Shown: positions 17,283-26,163 of the stretch, piece after piece
Layout of the letters: each line of letters begins with the position of its first letter
How positions within the stretch are numbered: position 1 is the first letter of the stretch
Assembly (NCBI RefSeq): GCF_030814995.1
Contig: NZ_JAUSVX010000003.1
Span: forward strand, 186,001-250,000
DNA length: 64,000 bases
Reading direction: 5' to 3'
DNA from: Labrys wisconsinensis
GTDB lineage: Bacteria > Pseudomonadota > Alphaproteobacteria > Rhizobiales > Labraceae
The notes under the pieces: generated by a model
What the model was told of the DNA's origin: nothing
Seen by the model: the letters and a program-made list of their open reading frames with translations, nothing else
Database searches by the model: none
Made by a program: the position numbers and the translations under genes

Positions 17283-18422
17283 TCAGACGACCAGCTCGCG
17301 CGCCATGACCACCAGCGGCTCGAAGGCGGACGGCCGCGGGCTGATGCCGAGCCCGGGCTGGTCCGGGACGGTGACCGTGCCGTCCGGGTTGATCGGTGGG
17401 CGTCCGAGGGCATCGAAGAGCGGGTGCGGTCCCATGTCATATTCGAGGTAGGGCATCGGCGGCGACGCGCCGATGCGCATCTCGGGTTGCGCCGCCACGA
17501 AATGCAGCGCCGCGTAGAGATTGACCGAGCTGCCCCACACATGCGGCACCACCGGTCGATCATGGATCTCGGCCAATGCAGCGACCTGGGCGACGCCCGA
17601 CAGGCCGCCGCAGAGCGCGATGTCCGGCTGCAGCACATCCATGCCGCCCGAGGCCAGAAAGGGCAGGAAGGTCCTCGCCTCGGTATAGGTCTCACCGCCC
17701 GCCAGCGCCGGCTGCAGCAGACCCGCCAGCATGCGATAGCCCTCGAGGTCCTGCGGCGTCGTCGGCTCCTCGACCCAGAGGAGGCGCGCCTCCGTCATGC
17801 GCGTGGCGGCATCGAGCGCCGCGCGCGGGCGGTAGGCCTGGTTGAAGTCGACCATCAGCGTCGCCTCCTCGCCGATCAGCCGGCGGATTCCGGCCACCAC
17901 CGCCGCATCCTGCCGGGGATCGAAGCCGCTGCGCAGCTTGACCGCCTTGAAGCCCGCCTGGAGATAGAGGGCCACCTCGCGCTCGAAGTCGCGATAGGGG
18001 TTGCCGCCCGGCTTGAAGAAGGGGCCGCTGGCATAGGCGGGCACGCGATCGCGCATCGCGCCGCCGAGCATGGTCGACAGCGGAACGCCGCTCAGGCGCG
18101 CCGCGAGGTCGTGCAGCGCCATGTCCAGCGCGGCGACGGCCATGCGCGACACGCCTTCGGCGCCGGCGCGCGCGCCCATCCGGCGCCAGAGGCGGCCGAC
18201 CTGCAGCGGATCCTCGCCGAGCACGGCCGCCGCGAGCCGCGTCTCGATGACGGCAGCCGCCGCTCGCGGCAGCGCCCAGGTCTCCCCCCATCCGGAGACG
18301 CCGGAGCGGTCGACGACCTCGACGAGCAGCGTCTCCCGCGACTGGAAGAAGACGAGCGCATTGCCGATCGCCTCCGGCAGCGGCGCGACGAGATGGTAGA
18401 GCCTGACGGTCTCGATGGTCAT
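17283..18422 (-). CDS. Mandelate racemase/muconate lactonizing enzyme family protein
   Basis: A 379-residue enolase-superfamily enzyme that should abstract an alpha-proton from a carboxylate, giving dehydration, racemisation or cycloisomerisation. Barrel residues are in place: K162 and R164 in AVKLRSG, D192 and N194 in VDFNQAY, E218 in WVEEPT, E244 in GGETYTE, and D267 with H294 (VVPHVWGSS), a pairing like the mandelate racemase Asp-His dyad. Sugar-acid dehydratases are the most frequent members with this context. It shares a 4-bp ATGA overlap with the MFS gene upstream, so the two are translationally coupled and the transporter probably imports the substrate. Confidence 0.88.
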   Translation of the reverse strand: MTIETVRLYHLVAPLPEAIGNALVFFQSRETLLVEVVDRSGVSGWGETWALPRAAAAVIETRLAAAVLGEDPLQVGRLWRRMGARAGAEGVSRMAVAALDMALHDLAARLSGVPLSTMLGGAMRDRVPAYASGPFFKPGGNPYRDFEREVALYLQAGFKAVKLRSGFDPRQDAAVVAGIRRLIGEEATLMVDFNQAYRPRAALDAATRMTEARLLWVEEPTTPQDLEGYRMLAGLLQPALAGGETYTEARTFLPFLASGGMDVLQPDIALCGGLSGVAQVAALAEIHDRPVVPHVWGSSVNLYAALHFVAAQPEMRIGASPPMPYLEYDMGPHPLFDALGRPPINPDGTVTVPDQPGLGISPRPSAFEPLVVMARELVV

Positions 18423-19726
18423 GGCGCCGCCTTGGCCGGGCGCGAGGCGGGGCCGATGAGATCGCGCATGCTGTGGCCGAGCACCAGGATCGCTCCGGCC
18501 GTCACGGCCATCGCGACCGCCAGGAAGACCAGGGCGCCGCCGAATCCGCCGGTGGCATCGCGCACCCAGCCGATGATCGAGGGTCCGAAGAAGCCGCCGA
18601 TGCTGCCGATCGAGTTGATCATGGCGATGCCGGCGGCCGCGGCGGCCCCGGTAAGAAGCGTGGTCGGGAAGATCCAGATGTTCGGCGAGGCTCCGCCGAT
18701 GCCGGCGGCGCCGATGGTCAGGCCGATGAGCCCGAGCACGGGCGAGGCGGTCAGCGCCGCCATGAGGAAGCCCGCCGCGCTCACCAGGAACGGCCCGGCG
18801 GCGTGCCAGACGCGCTCGCCCGTCCGGTCGGCATGACGCCCGACCACGACCATGGCGATGGCCATGAAGGCGGCCGGGATGGCCGTGACGAAGCCGGTCT
18901 GCAGGTTGCTCAGGCCGAAGGCCTTGACGAATTGCGGCATCCAGATCGCGATCCCCGTGGTTCCCATCACCAGGCCCACGGCGATGAAGCACATCAGCAG
19001 GACGCGCGGATCGGCGAGCGCCTTGCCGATGGAGAACCGGCCACGCGATTCCTGCGCGGCCCGCTCGGCCTCCAGCCGGCGCGACAGCCATTCGCGCTCG
19101 TCCGGCGTGAGGAAGGTCGCCGTGCGCGGCGTCTCGGGCAGGGCGAGGAGAACGACGAAGCCCATGACGACCGCGGGCGCGGCCTCGATGATGAACATCC
19201 ATTGCCATCCGGCGAGGCCCCAGACGCCGGCCATGGTCTCGACGATCAGGCCGGAGACGGGCGCGCCGATGACGGACGACATCGGAACCGCGATGTTGAA
19301 GATCGCGAACATCCGCGCCCGATATTGGCGCGGAAACCACAGCGTCATGAAGAAGATGATGCCGGGGAAGAAGCCTGCCTCCGCCGCGCCCAGCAGCAGC
19401 CGCACGATGACGAAGCTCGGCAGGTTCCAGACCAGGGCCGTCAGGCCGGAGAGGATGCCCCAGGTGATCAGGATCCGGCCGATCCAGAGGCGGGCCCCGA
19501 AGCGGACGAGAGCGAGGTTGCTGGGCAATTCGCAGGCGATGTAGCCGAGGAAGAAGATGCCGGCGCCGACCCCGAACTCGGATGCGGACAACCCCAGGTC
19601 CTTGTTCATCGTCAGGGCGGCGAAGCCGATGTTCACGCGGTCCAGGAACGCCGCGAAATAGGCCACGATGATGATCGGCAGGATGCGCCATGCCGCCTTG
19701 GCGATGATGTCCGGTCGTTCTTCCAT
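18419..19726 (-). CDS. MFS transporter, anion:cation symporter (sugar acid/tartrate) type
   Basis: A 435-residue, 12-span major facilitator. TM1 to 2 contain AFLDRVNIGFAALTMNKDLGL, the pattern of the ACS family that moves hexonates, tartrate and phthalate; ELPSNLALVRFGARLWIGR matches the family loop 2-3. ATG 19726 is preferred because GGGAGGGGG sits five bases upstream and the family normally starts there; the frame extends to 19810 through the operator. It overlaps the enolase-superfamily gene by 4 bp and is divergent from a LysR gene. Import of an aldonate or related hydroxy-acid for that enzyme is the likely role. Confidence 0.9.
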   Translation of the reverse strand: MEERPDIIAKAAWRILPIIIVAYFAAFLDRVNIGFAALTMNKDLGLSASEFGVGAGIFFLGYIACELPSNLALVRFGARLWIGRILITWGILSGLTALVWNLPSFVIVRLLLGAAEAGFFPGIIFFMTLWFPRQYRARMFAIFNIAVPMSSVIGAPVSGLIVETMAGVWGLAGWQWMFIIEAAPAVVMGFVVLLALPETPRTATFLTPDEREWLSRRLEAERAAQESRGRFSIGKALADPRVLLMCFIAVGLVMGTTGIAIWMPQFVKAFGLSNLQTGFVTAIPAAFMAIAMVVVGRHADRTGERVWHAAGPFLVSAAGFLMAALTASPVLGLIGLTIGAAGIGGASPNIWIFPTTLLTGAAAAAGIAMINSIGSIGGFFGPSIIGWVRDATGGFGGALVFLAVAMAVTAGAILVLGHSMRDLIGPASRPAKAAP

Positions 19727-19780
19727 CGTCCCCCTCCCGTTCGCGGTCTCGGCCGCTCGAGCGGGAGGGTTATTGTTTGT

Positions 19781-19834
19781 TTGACTTTTCCAATCAAATG
19801 GGATGTTCAAAACTCAATACATTGGAAAAATCAA
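19781..19834. promoter_or_regulatory. Bipartite inverted-repeat operator of the LysR/MFS divergent spacer
   Basis: TTGACTTTTCCAAT (19781-19794) and ATTGGAAAAATCAA (19821-19834) are inverted copies with one mismatch in 14. Their centres are 40 bp apart, about four helical turns. They occupy the 109-bp spacer, with the right arm ending just before the LysR ATG and the left arm 55 bp upstream of the MFS start. This is the form expected for a LysR dimer-of-dimers site controlling both directions. Confidence 0.65.
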
Positions 19835-19835
19835 T

Positions 19836-20735
19836 ATGCGGCCGTCGCTCGCACAGCTCGAGGCGTTTTTCTGGACGGTCGAGCTCGGCTCGGCCCAGCG
19901 CGCGGCCCGCCATCTCAACATCGCGCAACCGACGATCTCGCTGCGGCTGAAGGAGCTCAGCGACTTCCTCGGCATCGCGCTGCTCGAACGGGCCGGCCGG
20001 GGGGTACGCGCCACGCCCGAGGGACGCGCCCTCCTGCCACGGATCGCGACCGTCATGGCGGAGCTGCGCGGCATCGTCGGCCATGATCCCATGAAGCAGA
20101 TCGTCGGCCCGATCCGCGTCGGCCTGGCGGAGGGGTTTGCCGTCACCTGCCTGCCGCCGCTGCTGGCGGCCCTGCTGAACGACCATCCCGGCCTGCAGCC
20201 GGAATGGGCCGTATCGACGAGCACGACCCTCGAGGCGCAGCTGCTGCGCGACGCGCTCGACGTCGCGGTGCTGCTCAATCCCATCGGCGACGAGCGCCTG
20301 ACCCTGGCGGCGCTCGGCGCCCAGCCCACGGCCTGGGCCGCTCCGAGCGCCTGGGGCCTCCGGGGGCCGCTCGCCCCTCAGGATCTCTGGTCGCTGCCGA
20401 TCATCTCCAACCCGCCGCCCTCGGCCATGCACCGCCAGATCACCGGCTGGTTCGCCGCCGCCGGCCTCACCCCGTCACGGCTGAGCGTGTGCTCGAGCGT
20501 CGCCGTCATCGCCGAGCTGGTGGCCGAGGGCATCGGCATGAGCCTCCTGCCCGAGCGCATGGTGGCGCGGCAGATCGCCGACGGCTCGATCCAACTCGTC
20601 CCGACTGTCCCGCCGGTCGATGACGGCCGCCTGTTCGTCGCAGTGCGCAGCGGCAACGAGGACGTCAAGATTCAGGCGGTCACGGCCATCATCAGGAAGA
20701 TCGTGCTGCAGATCGGATATCTCCGGGGCCGGTAG
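19836..20735 (+). CDS. LysR family transcriptional regulator
   Basis: A 299-residue LysR-type regulator. The helix-turn-helix (residues 1-60) reads RPSLAQLEAFFWTVELGSAQ, then RHLNIAQPTISLRLKELSDF and LERAGRGVRATPEG. The effector domain starts near residue 88 with GPIRVGLAEGFAVTC. ATG 19836 is chosen over 19803 because the family starts there and TGGAAAAA lies eight bases upstream, although that segment is also the operator arm, so the regulator could repress its own translation start region. It should control the adjacent MFS and enolase-superfamily genes in response to their substrate. Confidence 0.9.
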   Translation: MRPSLAQLEAFFWTVELGSAQRAARHLNIAQPTISLRLKELSDFLGIALLERAGRGVRATPEGRALLPRIATVMAELRGIVGHDPMKQIVGPIRVGLAEGFAVTCLPPLLAALLNDHPGLQPEWAVSTSTTLEAQLLRDALDVAVLLNPIGDERLTLAALGAQPTAWAAPSAWGLRGPLAPQDLWSLPIISNPPPSAMHRQITGWFAAAGLTPSRLSVCSSVAVIAELVAEGIGMSLLPERMVARQIADGSIQLVPTVPPVDDGRLFVAVRSGNEDVKIQAVTAIIRKIVLQIGYLRGR

Positions 20736-20838
20736 GCGGCGTCCGGCCGGCAGCAAGGAACATTTCTCCCCATCAGCCGTTGGACAGGCACTGCGGAGCA
20801 TGCGCCCGCCGGCCCGTCGAAGGTCCGTGCGCATGGGA

Positions 20839-20858
20839 CCTGCCAGGCGCCTGGCAGG
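20839..20858. repeat. Perfect 20-bp palindrome
   Basis: CCTGCCAGGCGCCTGGCAGG is identical to its reverse complement. GGA before it and GGTCC after it extend the pairing imperfectly. It is in the 197-bp spacer between the converging LysR and cation efflux genes, ten bases before a second hairpin. A transcript-end structure or protein site are both possible. Confidence 0.5.
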
Positions 20859-20868
20859 GGTCCGCGCG

Positions 20869-20900
20869 AAGCCGCCCCGGTCGTCCACTGGGGCGGCTTT
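20869..20900 (+). terminator. Probable terminator between convergent genes
   Basis: AAGCCGCCCC (20869-20878) and GGGGCGGCTT (20890-20899) form a 10-bp GC-rich stem with an 11-base loop, ending in TTT on the plus strand. It would end the LysR transcript (stop 20735). The T-tract is short. Confidence 0.55.
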
Positions 20901-20932
20901 CGCATGGACGGCGAAGCCATGCCGCCGTCCCG

Positions 20933-21832
20933 TCACGACACGGCGGAAGCGACGGATGCCCCGGCGTGCTTGGCCTTGTATTCCGGCTCGACATGGATGT
21001 TGACGACCGCGCCTGCAACGGCCTTCTTCAGCGCCGCTTCCAAGCGGTCGCAAATGTCGTGCGCGGCCTCCACGGTCATCGAGCTCGGCACCACGAGATG
21101 GAACTCGATGAAGGTGACCTTGCCGGCGTGCCGAGTGCGCACATCATGCGCTTCGAGCGCCGCGCCGGTATTCTGCGCGATGACCGCCCGGATGGTCGCA
21201 AATTCATCAGCCGGGACCGCCTCGTCCATCAGGCTGCTGGCGCTGTCCCGGATCACCTCCCAGCCGCTCCACAGCACGTGCAGGGCAACGAGGGCGGCGA
21301 TGGCGGCATCGAGGACATGGATCCCGGTCAGCACGACCAGCACGACGCCGACCACGACGCCGAGGGAGGTGACGACGTCGGCGAGGAGGTGCTTGCCGTC
21401 GGCGACCAGGGCAGCCGAGCGATGCTTGCGCCCCTGCCGGACGAGGACGGCGCTCCACGCGGCATTGAAGGCCGTCGCGATGCTGCTGACGGCGAGCCCG
21501 AGGAGCGGCGCGTCGAGCGCCTTCGGCGCGAGATAGGCGAGATAGGCTTCGTGCATGATCGCCAGCGCGGCAGCGACGATCATCGCGCCCACCACCACCG
21601 CGGAGAGGTATTCGGCCTTGTGATGGCCGTAGGGGTGCTCTTTATCGGGAGGGAGCGCGGCGATGCGGATCGCCACGATCGCAACGGCCGCAGTCACGAC
21701 GTTGATGACGCTCTCCAGAGCATCCGAATAGAGCGCGACGCTGCCAGTCAACAGATAAGCAGCGTACTTTATCAAGAGTACGACGATGCTGACCGCAAAG
21801 CTGGCCGAGGCGATTTTCAGGGACAGGCTCAT
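20933..21832 (-). CDS. Cation diffusion facilitator family transporter
   Basis: A 299-residue CDF metal/proton antiporter with six predicted spans and a cytoplasmic C-terminal domain. TM2 has the family pattern SVALYSDALESVIN, the loop HPYGHHKAEYLSAV follows, and TM5 has ADGKHLLADVVTSLG with H148 and D152 as metal-site residues. The C-terminal part (about 210-290) reads HDVRTRHAGKVTFIEFHLVV, the ferredoxin-like dimer domain that senses metal. Zn, Fe or Mn export cannot be distinguished. ATG 21832 has a strong ribosome-binding site (GGGAGG, three bases upstream). It is divergent from the 2OG oxygenase gene. Confidence 0.92.
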   Translation of the reverse strand: MSLSLKIASASFAVSIVVLLIKYAAYLLTGSVALYSDALESVINVVTAAVAIVAIRIAALPPDKEHPYGHHKAEYLSAVVVGAMIVAAALAIMHEAYLAYLAPKALDAPLLGLAVSSIATAFNAAWSAVLVRQGRKHRSAALVADGKHLLADVVTSLGVVVGVVLVVLTGIHVLDAAIAALVALHVLWSGWEVIRDSASSLMDEAVPADEFATIRAVIAQNTGAALEAHDVRTRHAGKVTFIEFHLVVPSSMTVEAAHDICDRLEAALKKAVAGAVVNIHVEPEYKAKHAGASVASAVS

Positions 21833-22097
21833 GCACCTCCCATAATCGCCGCGGCGGACCTCGTAAAGTCTCATTTTATACAGCAATTTGTTTGATTTAT
21901 ACCTCAGACTATACAATGTGGCCGGGGATAAGCGGCGACGCGAGCGAGGCCTGTGCGGGGGCGCAGGGGTCCGGGAGAGCCGATGGTGCCGAACACGGCG
22001 TCCCCGACCCACGGCACCCTGCAGGTCTGTGCGAAAACGCACTTTCCCGATACCGTTGCGCCGGCTGAGATGGAGCTCCGCATCGGGGGGTGCCGCC
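21833..22097. other. Divergent spacer between CDF transporter and 2OG oxygenase
   Basis: 265 bp with no gene seen. It contains an AT-rich block (21866-21917) with TTTATAC repeated at 21875-21881 and 21896-21902, 21 bp apart, and a further CTATAC at 21909-21914. These look like promoter -10 regions or a repressor site, for example for a metal-responsive regulator, but no known box is matched. Confidence 0.4.
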
Positions 22098-23243
22098 ATG
22101 ACCGAACCGCCTGCCTCCGCCTATGTCCATCTCCCCCGCGGCGACCCGGCTCCATGGTTCCATCAGCGGGCGACCGGCAATCCGAACTATGCCTTCGACA
22201 CGACGGCCGGCCGGTACATCGTGCTCTGCTTCTTCGCCTCCTCCGGCGACGCCCGAGGCCGTGCCGCCCTGCAGGCGATGCAGGCCCATCGCAACCTGTT
22301 CGACGACGTCTTCGCATGCTTCTTCGGCGTGACGATCGATCCGCGTGACGAAAGCGAAGAGCGGGTGCGGCAGAGCCTGCCCGGCATCCGCCACCTCCAC
22401 GACTTCGACATGAAGGTGAGCCGCCTCTACGGCTGCGTGCCGAAGGACGCAGAGCCCGGCACGGCCATTCGCGCCCGCCAGTTCTGGATCGTCCTCGACC
22501 CCACCTTGCGGGTGCTGGCGACGTTCGGACTGGATGAGGCCGGCAACCGTGACGTCTTCGCGTTCCTGAAGGGCCTGCCGCCGCCGGCACGATATGCCGG
22601 CTTCGAGGTCTTCGCGCCCGTGCTCGTTCTTCCGGATGTCTTCGAGCCTGAGTTCTGCGCCAGGCTGATCCGCCTCCACGAGAGCGAAGGCGGCCGCGAA
22701 ACCGGGTTCATGCGCGAGGTCGACGGCAAGACCGTCCATATCCTGGATCCCGGACACAAGCGCCGCCGGGACTACACGATCGAGGACGCTGCGCTGATCA
22801 GGCAGACGCAGGAGCGGATCATCCGACGGGTGACCCCGGAGATCCTGAAGGTCCATTGCTTCAAGGTCACGCGCATGGAGCGCTATATCGTGTCCTGCTA
22901 TGCGGCGGAGGACGGCGGCCATTTCCGCGCGCATCGCGACAACACGACCAAGGGCACCGCCCACCGGCGCTATGCCGTCTCGATCAATCTCAATGGCGAC
23001 TTCGACGGCGGCGAGCTCGGCTTCCCGGAATACGGGCCCCGCGGCTACAAGGCCCCGCCGGGCGGCGCCATCGTCTTCTCCGGCGCCTTGCTGCACGCGG
23101 TGTCGCCGGTGACGCGCGGGCGGCGCTATGCCTTCCTGCCGTTCCTCTACGACGAGGAGGCCGCGCGCATCCGCGAGGACAATGCGAAGTTCATCGAGGG
23201 CGAGGCGTCGCGGTACAAGGCCGGCCTCGTCGCGGAGCGGTGA
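22098..23243 (+). CDS. 2OG-Fe(II) oxygenase with N-terminal redoxin-like domain
   Basis: A 381-residue two-domain protein. Residues about 8-160 look like a peroxiredoxin/AhpC-TSA fold (YIVLCFFASSGDARG, then FFGVTIDPRDESEE and FWIVLDPTLRVLATFG), but no cysteine stands at the usual peroxidatic position. Residues about 170-365 are a prolyl 4-hydroxylase-type double-stranded beta-helix with Fe ligands H279 and D281 (FRAHRDN) and H333, and the 2-oxoglutarate arginine near 342-343 (SPVTRGRRYAFLPFLY). The second domain should hydroxylate a protein or small molecule; the first may be a binding module. No signal peptide. It is divergent from the metal efflux gene. ATG 22098 starts the redoxin domain cleanly. 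Confidence 0.82.
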   Translation: MTEPPASAYVHLPRGDPAPWFHQRATGNPNYAFDTTAGRYIVLCFFASSGDARGRAALQAMQAHRNLFDDVFACFFGVTIDPRDESEERVRQSLPGIRHLHDFDMKVSRLYGCVPKDAEPGTAIRARQFWIVLDPTLRVLATFGLDEAGNRDVFAFLKGLPPPARYAGFEVFAPVLVLPDVFEPEFCARLIRLHESEGGRETGFMREVDGKTVHILDPGHKRRRDYTIEDAALIRQTQERIIRRVTPEILKVHCFKVTRMERYIVSCYAAEDGGHFRAHRDNTTKGTAHRRYAVSINLNGDFDGGELGFPEYGPRGYKAPPGGAIVFSGALLHAVSPVTRGRRYAFLPFLYDEEAARIREDNAKFIEGEASRYKAGLVAER

Positions 23244-23265
23244 AGGTTCGGATTTCAGATCCTGC

Positions 23266-23340
23266 TGGTGAGCCGGGAGGGAATCGAACCCTCGACCACA
23301 TGATTAAAAGTCACGTGCTCTACCGCTGAGCTACCGGCCC
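23266..23340 (-). tRNA. tRNA-Lys(TTT)
   Basis: A 75-nt tRNA. Acceptor GGGCCGG pairs with CCGGCTC, followed by discriminator A and an encoded CCA. The anticodon loop is CTTTTAA, anticodon TTT, reading AAA and AAG lysine codons. D-arm (GCTCAGCGGTAGAGC) and T-arm (GAGGGTTCGATTCCCTC) are complete. Confidence 0.95.
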
Positions 23341-23639
23341 GCACCAGGCTGAGGTCGGATCGTCGCCGCGAAGGCGCATCCCGACGTCGGCGGGCACTGC
23401 GCCCGCATGGCGCGTGTCTCTAAGCGCGGGAACGGGGCGGGTCAAGCCGCATCGGGGGCGCGAGCCCTCGGAGAGGGTCTCGGCCGTCCCGGTCACCGGT
23501 TCGTGACCCAGTCATGCCATGCTGCGCCCCCTGCCCCGCGCGCTTATCGGGGCAGCCGCATTGACGGCGCTGCCGGACGCGCTACACCTCCGGCGGTCGC
23601 CGCGCGAGGGGCTCGCGTCATCCAGAGCAGGAGATGAAC
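23341..23639. other. Spacer between tRNA-Lys and gnd
   Basis: 299 bp. No open frame with coding character and no clear repeat. It should contain the tRNA-Lys promoter (minus strand, near 23345-23390) and the promoter of the gnd-zwf-pgl operon; neither stands out by sequence. Confidence 0.5.
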
Positions 23640-24626
23640 ATGCAACTGGGAATGATCGGACTCGGGCGGATGGGTGGCAACATCGTCCGCCGCCTGATGC
23701 AGCACGGCCATACCGGCGTGGTCTATGATCGCAACCCGCAGGCCGTGCAGGCGCTCGCCGCCGACGGCGCGGCGGGTGTCGACGGCCTCGCCGCCATGGT
23801 CGCCAAGCTCGACAAGCCGCGCGCCATCTGGGTGATGCTGCCGGCCGGCGCCATCACCGAAGGCACGATCCGCGCGCTCGCCGACCTCATGGACAAGGGC
23901 GACGTGATCATCGACGGCGGCAACACCTTCTGGAAGGACGACGTCCGCCGCTCCCGCGAGCTCGCCGCCAAGGGCATCGACTATGTCGATGTCGGCACCT
24001 CGGGCGGCGTCTGGGGCCTGGAACGCGGCTATTGCATGATGATCGGCGGCAAGAAGGAGACGGTCGACCGGCTCGACCCGATCTTCAAGGCGCTGGCGCC
24101 GGGCCTCGGCGACGTGCCGCGCACGCCCGGCCGCGAGGGCCGCGACCCGCGCGCCGAGGAGGGCTACATCCATGCCGGCCCGGTGGGCGCCGGGCACTTC
24201 GTCAAGATGGTCCACAACGGCATCGAATACGGCCTGATGCAGGCCTATGCCGAGGGCTTCGACATCCTCAAATCGGCCAATCTGGAGGAGCGCCCCGAGG
24301 ACGAGCGCTTCACCTTCGACATGGCCGACATCTCCGAGGTCTGGCGGCGCGGCAGCGTCATCACCTCCTGGCTGCTCGACCTCACGGCCTCGGCCCTGGC
24401 CGAGGACGCGGGCCTCGAGGACTATTCCGGCTATGTGGAGGATTCCGGCGAGGGCCGCTGGACCATTCAGGCGGCGATCGAGCAGGCGGTGCCGGCCGAA
24501 GTGCTGTCGGCAGCGCTCTACACGCGCTTCCGCTCGCGCCACGAGCACACCTATGCCGAGAAGATCCTCTCAGCGATGCGCAAGGGCTTCGGCGGCCATG
24601 TCGAGCCCAAGAAGGCGGAGCAGTGA
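23640..24626 (+). CDS. gnd: 6-phosphogluconate dehydrogenase, short NAD-type
   Basis: A 328-residue 6-phosphogluconate dehydrogenase that decarboxylates 6-phosphogluconate to ribulose 5-phosphate. The N-terminal Rossmann motif is [16 protein letters not shown]. Substrate-site motifs follow: [31 protein letters not shown] (split here as [10 protein letters not shown] and [10 protein letters not shown]) and [16 protein letters not shown] with the catalytic Lys and Asn. The length, about 330 rather than 470 residues, marks the short form found in many alphaproteobacteria and often NAD-dependent. ATG 23640 is chosen over ATG 23634 because GCAGGAG then has a six-base spacing. Its stop overlaps the zwf ATG by one base. 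Confidence 0.93.
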   Translation: MQLGMIGLGRMGGNIVRRLMQHGHTGVVYDRNPQAVQALAADGAAGVDGLAAMVAKLDKPRAIWVMLPAGAITEGTIRALADLMDKGDVIIDGGNTFWKDDVRRSRELAAKGIDYVDVGTSGGVWGLERGYCMMIGGKKETVDRLDPIFKALAPGLGDVPRTPGREGRDPRAEEGYIHAGPVGAGHFVKMVHNGIEYGLMQAYAEGFDILKSANLEERPEDERFTFDMADISEVWRRGSVITSWLLDLTASALAEDAGLEDYSGYVEDSGEGRWTIQAAIEQAVPAEVLSAALYTRFRSRHEHTYAEKILSAMRKGFGGHVEPKKAEQ

Positions 24627-26158
24627 TGGCTGGCCTGAAGAACGGCAGGGCTCGCCGGCCCGATCCCTGCAGTTTCGTGATCTTCGGCGCCAACGGCGAT
24701 CTCACCAAGCGCCTGTTGGTGCCGGCGCTCTACAATCTGGCGGAGTCCAACCTGCTGCCGGAGCCTTTCGCGATCGTCGGCGTGATGCGCTCGGCCATCT
24801 CGGACGAGGCCTTCCGGCAGGCGCTGTGGGACGGGCTCAAGCAATTCGCCACCCGGCCGGTCGACCCGGCGATCGCCGAAAAGCTGTTCGCGAGCGTGAG
24901 CTGCGTCGAAGGCCAGACCGACGATCCCGACAGCTACCGGCGCCTCGGCAGCCATCTCAAGCAGGTCGAGGTGGCCCACCGCATCCCCGGCAACCGGCTG
25001 TTCTATCTCGCCACGCCGCCCACGGCCTTCGCCCCGATCACCCGCCAGCTGGCCCAGGCCGGCCTGACGCAGGAGGGCGAGGGCTCGGGCTGGCGCCGCG
25101 TCATCGTCGAGAAGCCGTTCGGCAGCGATCTCGACTCCGCCAAGGCGCTGAACCGCGAGCTGCTCAGCGTCCTCTCCGAGGATCAGATCTTCCGCATGGA
25201 TCATTATCTGGGCAAGGAGACCGTCCAGAACATCATGATCATGCGGTTCGCCAACGGCCTGTTCGAGCCGATCTGGAACCGCAACTTCATCGACCACGTG
25301 CAGATCACCGTGGCCGAGACGGTCAATGTCGAGCGGCGCGGCAAGTTCTACGACACGACCGGCGCGATGCGCGACATGGTGCCGAACCATCTCAGCCAGC
25401 TCCTGTCGCTGATCGCCATGGAGCCGCCGGCCCATTACGACGCCCACGCCGTGCGCTCTGAGAAAGCCGAAGCGCTGGCGGCCATCGACGTCTATGACGA
25501 GCAGGCGGCGATCGCCAATTCGGTGCGGGCGCAATATGGCGCCGGCCGGGTCAGGGATGCCGAGGTCATCGCCTATCGCCAGGCCCAGGACGTCAATCCG
25601 GAGAGCACCACCGAGACCTACGCCGCGATCAAGCTCGCGATCGACAACTGGCGCTGGGCCGGCGTGCCGTTCTACCTGCGCACCGGCAAGGCCCTGGCCC
25701 GGCGCAAGACCGAGGTGGCGATCAAGTTCAAGGAGGCGCCGATCTCGATGTTCCGGGACACGCGCCTCGGCGACGCGCCGCTGGGGCTGAGCCAGAACTA
25801 TCTCGTGCTCAACATCCAGCCGGAAGAGGGCATCACCCTGCACTTCAACGCCAAGGTGCCGGGCCCAACCGTCGCGCTGGCGCCAGTCGGCATGACCTTC
25901 AACTACAAGGACTATTTCGAGAGCGCGCCGAGCACCGGCTACGAGACGCTGATCTATGACTGCATGATCGGCGACGCCATGCTGTTCCAGCGCGCCGACG
26001 GCGTCGAAGCCGGCTGGCGGGCCGTGCAGCCCTTCCTCGACGCCTGGCGGGCCGCCGGGCATGCGGGCGTGGCGACCTATGCGGCGGGCTCCGAAGGCCC
26101 GGAGGAAGCAGACGCCCTGCTGGCCCGCGACGGGCGTGGCTGGCGCAAGCTGGGGTAA
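24626..26158 (+). CDS. zwf: Glucose-6-phosphate 1-dehydrogenase
   Basis: A 510-residue enzyme that oxidises glucose 6-phosphate to 6-phosphogluconolactone with NAD(P). The nucleotide motif is [12 protein letters not shown] near residue 20; the substrate signature [13 protein letters not shown] lies near 190-200, and [19 protein letters not shown] follows. Length is normal. The ATG overlaps the gnd stop (TGATG), and pgl starts 5 bp after its stop, so gnd-zwf-pgl is one translationally coupled operon holding the whole oxidative pentose phosphate branch. Confidence 0.96.
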   Translation: MAGLKNGRARRPDPCSFVIFGANGDLTKRLLVPALYNLAESNLLPEPFAIVGVMRSAISDEAFRQALWDGLKQFATRPVDPAIAEKLFASVSCVEGQTDDPDSYRRLGSHLKQVEVAHRIPGNRLFYLATPPTAFAPITRQLAQAGLTQEGEGSGWRRVIVEKPFGSDLDSAKALNRELLSVLSEDQIFRMDHYLGKETVQNIMIMRFANGLFEPIWNRNFIDHVQITVAETVNVERRGKFYDTTGAMRDMVPNHLSQLLSLIAMEPPAHYDAHAVRSEKAEALAAIDVYDEQAAIANSVRAQYGAGRVRDAEVIAYRQAQDVNPESTTETYAAIKLAIDNWRWAGVPFYLRTGKALARRKTEVAIKFKEAPISMFRDTRLGDAPLGLSQNYLVLNIQPEEGITLHFNAKVPGPTVALAPVGMTFNYKDYFESAPSTGYETLIYDCMIGDAMLFQRADGVEAGWRAVQPFLDAWRAAGHAGVATYAAGSEGPEEADALLARDGRGWRKLG

Positions 26159-26163
26159 GGACC

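Noticed and set aside
17283-19691. An apparent 802-residue fusion of a membrane-like part and a mandelate-racemase-type enzyme
   Set aside because: The upstream part is Arg/Pro-rich shadow of the MFS gene in another frame. The enzyme starts at ATG 18422, overlapping the true MFS stop by 4 bp.
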